This document shows positions 6,912 to 9,104 of a stretch of 9,104 nt of DNA, piece by piece. Location of the stretch: assembly GCA_905201305.1 (NCBI GenBank), contig CAJKNS010000086.1, positions 1-9,104 on the forward strand, read 5' to 3'. Origin of the DNA: an uncultured Eubacteriales bacterium. Lineage in GTDB: Bacteria > Bacillota > Clostridia > Oscillospirales > Oscillospiraceae. Position 1 is the stretch's first letter, and every line of letters begins with the position of its first letter. Both the position numbers and the translations under genes were made by a program. The notes under the pieces were generated by a model. That model was not told where the DNA came from and did not search any database. It saw only the letters and a program-made list of their open reading frames with translations.

Positions 6912-8415
6912 CAACGAGCCAAAGCAGGGGAGAGAGAAGCAGCCGGTGCTCTGCTCCATCATCAGCCTGGCTCTGGTGTGCTTCTATCCCTGCCTGTTCC
7001 AATATGCAAGGAATGTTCCGGAGGCGCGGCTACCGGATGCGCTGATGTTTTTCGGAATTTTCCTTGCCATCGGAGCTGTAGGCTATCTGATTGTGCTGGG
7101 GATTACCCGGCGGGCTGGCGCGGCAGGACTGCTTTCCAGTTTGGGCATGGTGGCGTTTACCAATATCGGATTGGTCACCCGAGCACTTCAGAATCACCTC
7201 AGCTGGTTCCGGGCAAGATATCTCACGGCAGCGGTGCTGCTTCTGGGCATCCTGCTGCTGGTGCTGCTGATTCGAAAGCGGTGGCGCTGCGGTGTGCCGT
7301 GCTTATTGCTGGTGCTGGCATTTGGCGCAATGAGCATTGCCTCTGTGGGAATGGCAGTTCCAAAGCTCCTGGCGCAGCATCAGGAGAACCAGTCCCGGCA
7401 GCAGGAGGAAACCCGGGATTCGCTGCTTGAAGCTGCGCCAAGCGGCGAACAGAAGGCTTTGCCCAACGTCTACTATTACCTCTACGATGAGTTCGCGGGA
7501 CCGGAATGCCTGGAATATTTCTATGAATTTGATCACAGCGATTTTTACCGGCAGCTGGAGCAGCGGGGCTTTTCCTGCTCCACGGACAGCTACAATGTGG
7601 AATCCACCGTTACGGTGCAGCTGGTTCCCGACCTGTATCATTTGGGCTATGGCGTTCCGGAATACTTTGAAAGCGGCGATGGCGCGGAGCCAAGGCTCTA
7701 TCAGCTGTTTCGGGGCATGGGCTACCGGATCAACCTGATTAACCATATGGACTTTCTGGACACCGACGGCGCTCGGGTGCTGACCACCCGGCAGCATGAG
7801 GATTCCATCTGCGTATATCTGTATCAGAACAGTCTGCTGCCCGGCATTCCCTATTTGTCGGGATGGATGGAACAGCTGCCGCAGCTGCAAACGGAAATGG
7901 GCTATGCGGAGATGCTTCAGGAGGCGCTGGGGCTGATGGATACGGCTTGGCAGTACACTCAGGACGGACCGACGCTGACTCTGGGCTATGTCCAGTGCCC
8001 CCATACGAATTTCCTCTATGATGCAGACGGAACTCCCATTCCGCCAGAGCACGGGAACGATTGGGATGATCCCCGGTATTATCTGGGCTTCCTCCAGTAT
8101 GCTAGCCGGCGGGCTCTGGCGGCGGTGGACGAGATTCAGGCACATGATCCCACGGCGATTATTATTTTGCAGTCGGATCACGGGGCGAGAACGGTTTATC
8201 GCGAGACAATTCGTGGAAATGTGGAGCAAGTGACACAGGATCTGGTACATCATCAGCAGAATATTTTAAACTGCGTTTATATGCCTGGCGCATCGGTGGA
8301 TATCCAGGGAAAGTCCGGCATCAATACCCTGCGCACGGTGCTGAATCAGGCATACCATATGGATCTGCCGATGGTGGAGCCGGAGCATGACGAATCGAAG
8401 GAATTTGACCCCTGA
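6901..8415 (+). CDS. Membrane-anchored sulfatase/alkaline-phosphatase-fold protein
   Basis: Predicted 504-residue membrane protein with about five transmembrane helices (approximately 16-35, 46-69, 73-92, 107-125, 130-153). A polar linker (154-186) leads to an extracytoplasmic hydrolase/transferase domain. The layout resembles lipoteichoic acid synthases, but the catalytic part is closer to the sulfatase-like proteins of polysaccharide clusters: LPNVYYYLYDEF (187-198, probable metal Asp196), YNVESTVTVQL (231-241, probable nucleophile Thr236 or Ser235), CPHTNFLYDADG (366-377), and IILQSDHGAR (421-430, metal ligands Asp426/His427). Members of this superfamily transfer or remove sulfate, phosphoglycerol or phosphoethanolamine on surface glycans; the actual reaction here is unknown. 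The GTG start, 11 bases inside pepF, has a strong SD and leaves a first helix comparable to that of the next gene. Its N-terminal membrane domain is duplicated at 8457. A role in envelope glycan modification is inference. Confidence 0.82.
   Translation: MHCNNEPKQGREKQPVLCSIISLALVCFYPCLFQYARNVPEARLPDALMFFGIFLAIGAVGYLIVLGITRRAGAAGLLSSLGMVAFTNIGLVTRALQNHLSWFRARYLTAAVLLLGILLLVLLIRKRWRCGVPCLLLVLAFGAMSIASVGMAVPKLLAQHQENQSRQQEETRDSLLEAAPSGEQKALPNVYYYLYDEFAGPECLEYFYEFDHSDFYRQLEQRGFSCSTDSYNVESTVTVQLVPDLYHLGYGVPEYFESGDGAEPRLYQLFRGMGYRINLINHMDFLDTDGARVLTTRQHEDSICVYLYQNSLLPGIPYLSGWMEQLPQLQTEMGYAEMLQEALGLMDTAWQYTQDGPTLTLGYVQCPHTNFLYDADGTPIPPEHGNDWDDPRYYLGFLQYASRRALAAVDEIQAHDPTAIIILQSDHGARTVYRETIRGNVEQVTQDLVHHQQNILNCVYMPGASVDIQGKSGINTLRTVLNQAYHMDLPMVEPEHDESKEFDP
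6955..7280 (+). repeat. Membrane-domain module, copy 1 (paralogous to 8487-8812)
   Basis: This part of the sulfatase-fold gene encodes the same membrane module found at the start of the next ORF. Shared residues include YPCLFQY, N.PE.RL.DA, GIF..IG and RR..AA..L. At base level the two share TATCCCTGCCTGTT (6985 and 8517), followed after one mismatch by CAATA. The copies have diverged clearly, so the duplication is old; boundaries are approximate. Confidence 0.75.
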
Positions 8416-8442
8416 TTTCCGAAGACAACAGCCTTTTTGGCG

Positions 8443-8448
8443 AAAGGA
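8443..8448 (+). promoter_or_regulatory. Ribosome binding site for the TTG start at 8457
   Basis: AAAGGA, within a longer purine run AAAGGAAGAGAGAG, sits 8 bases before TTG 8457 in the 41-base gap after the sulfatase-fold gene. No ATG or GTG lies between it and the first transmembrane helix. Confidence 0.6.
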
Positions 8449-8456
8449 AGAGAGAG

Positions 8457-9104
8457 TTGAATCAAAAAATACGTTCCTGGGCGCTGGCGCTGGGATGCCT
8501 GCTGCTGGTCAGTCTGTATCCCTGCCTGTTTCAATACAGTCTGAATCTTCCGGAATCCCGGCTTGCGGATGCAGCGGTGTTTTGGGGGATTTTTGCGGGA
8601 ATCGGGCTGCTGACGTTTCTGGTCTGTCTGGCGATTTTGCGCCGGGTAGAGGCGGCGGCGTTCCTGGGGGCGCTGTGCCTGCTGGCTGCAATGAACTTTG
8701 GACTGCTGAAATCCGGCGTTCAGAAATGGCTGCCATGGCTGCCGGGGGGCATCTTGCTGGGGGGCTGTGCGCTGGTGCTGCTGGCAATCGGCGTGCTGCT
8801 TCTGGTGAAGGGCGGGGAATGGATGGCTCCCTTGAAGGCCATGCTTCCCGGCGCGGAGAGCACGCTGGCGGCGCTGGCGATCTCGGTCGCCTGTCTGCTG
8901 GCCTCCATGAACGACATGGCCGCGCCGTCGGTGTCGCTGGAGGGCGGTACCCTCTGGCTGCTGCAAAGCCTGCCGGTGACTCCGCAACAGGTACTGCAGG
9001 CAAAGGTGGAGCTGCAATTGCTGCTCACGCTGCCGGCTGTGTGGCTGTGTGCCGGGTGTGCCATGGCGGCGCTGCGCATTCCGGCAGGGCAGTGGCTGCC
9101 GGTG
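8457..9104 (+). CDS. Chimeric membrane protein: sulfatase-type N-terminal module joined to ABC-2 exporter permease (3' truncated)
   Basis: The frame is open from TTG 8457 to the window end: 216 codons, no stop. Residues 1 to ~118 are a paralogue of the membrane domain of the preceding protein (LYPCLFQYSLNLPESRLADA at 20-39 against FYPCLFQYARNVPEARLPDA). A sulfatase-fold domain would be expected next. Instead, from about residue 123 (base ~8823) the protein reads LPGAESTLAALAIS, then SMNDMAAPSVSLEGGTLWLL, then QSLPVTPQQVLQAKVELQL. That is the signature of ABC-2 type exporter permeases of Gram-positive bacteria (MN...APSxSLEG..LW..QSLPV....VL.AK). Alanine codons shift as well: GCC is 0 of 15 before base 8823 and 6 of 17 after. 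This may be a real in-frame recombinant gene or an assembly join near a contig end. Both halves are hydrophobic, so the whole would be an integral membrane protein. Confidence 0.75.
   Translation, partial: MNQKIRSWALALGCLLLVSLYPCLFQYSLNLPESRLADAAVFWGIFAGIGLLTFLVCLAILRRVEAAAFLGALCLLAAMNFGLLKSGVQKWLPWLPGGILLGGCALVLLAIGVLLLVKGGEWMAPLKAMLPGAESTLAALAISVACLLASMNDMAAPSVSLEGGTLWLLQSLPVTPQQVLQAKVELQLLLTLPAVWLCAGCAMAALRIPAGQWLPV
8487..8812 (+). repeat. Membrane-domain module, copy 2 (paralogous to 6955-7280)
   Basis: This is the second copy of the multi-helix module, about 1.5 kb after the first and in the same orientation. Similarity fades after the helix ending LLLVKGG, close to where permease-like sequence begins. 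The boundaries were judged by eye from the protein alignment. Confidence 0.7.

Noticed and set aside
5007..6962. 651-codon open frame antisense to pepF
   Set aside because: It mirrors pepF almost exactly. Its product is His/Gln/Leu-rich with no domain I recognise, as expected from the reverse complement of biased codons. pepF has full family motifs.
7303..8253. 316-codon open frame antisense to the sulfatase-fold gene
   Set aside because: Low-complexity His/Gln/Ile-rich product with no motif, while the plus strand has an intact superfamily signature.
8431..8441. GCC-TTTTT-GGC as a terminator between the sulfatase-fold gene and the next ORF
   Set aside because: The stem is only 3 bp with no U-tract after it, so the two genes are more likely co-transcribed.
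8346..9017. 223-codon Gln/Arg-rich minus-strand frame at the right end
   Set aside because: The composition is typical of antisense to Leu/Ala-rich membrane protein codons, and the plus strand has an open frame with two recognisable families.
1..9104. CRISPR arrays, tRNA or rRNA genes, insertion sequences, phage or defence genes
   Set aside because: No regularly spaced repeats, cloverleaf-like segments, transposase motifs or terminal inverted repeats were seen on either strand.

Overview
This 9.1 kb window looks like a chromosomal segment of a Gram-positive gut-type clostridium, probably Oscillospirales/Ruminococcaceae. The grounds are a moderately high GC content, strong AGGAGG-type ribosome binding sites, a GatCAB indirect tRNA-amidation operon, a clostridial oligoendopeptidase F, and sulfatase-fold membrane enzymes next to an ABC-2 type permease segment. 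The taxonomic call is an inference from family resemblance, not from a search.

Region 1 (1-3756, + strand) is a tRNA-dependent amidation operon. It opens with the 3' part of an aspartyl-tRNA synthetase whose reading frame continues without a stop into a complete GatC domain (AspRS-GatC fusion). This is followed by gatA (SD overlapping the fusion's stop codon) and gatB (ATGA overlap with gatA). The fusion would covalently tie the enzyme that makes Asp-tRNA(Asn) to the amidotransferase that converts it to Asn-tRNA(Asn). gatB carries a frame break near 3587: its zero frame ends at 3682 in non-homologous sequence, while the normal GatB tail continues in the -1 frame from 3589 to 3756. A perfect 12-bp hairpin (3771-3801) separates this operon from the converging gene.

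Region 2 (3810-4832, - strand) is a lone family 2 glycosyltransferase starting at TTG. The 291-base gap 4833-5123 lies between it and the divergent pepF. It holds a good extended -10 promoter for pepF (4985-5013), a short tandem direct repeat, and about 100 bases of untranslated leader.

Region 3 (5124-9104, + strand) is an apparent operon. It contains pepF (zinc oligopeptidase, HELGH), then a five-helix membrane protein with an extracellular alkaline-phosphatase/sulfatase-fold domain whose GTG start lies inside the end of pepF. A third ORF starts at TTG 8457 and runs off the window. Its first ~118 residues are a paralogue of the membrane domain of the preceding protein, but its downstream part is not a sulfatase: it matches an ABC-2 type exporter permease. 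This in-frame chimera, the gatB frame break and the AspRS-GatC fusion are the main points of interest. The first two could be biological or assembly/sequencing artefacts and need read-level checking.
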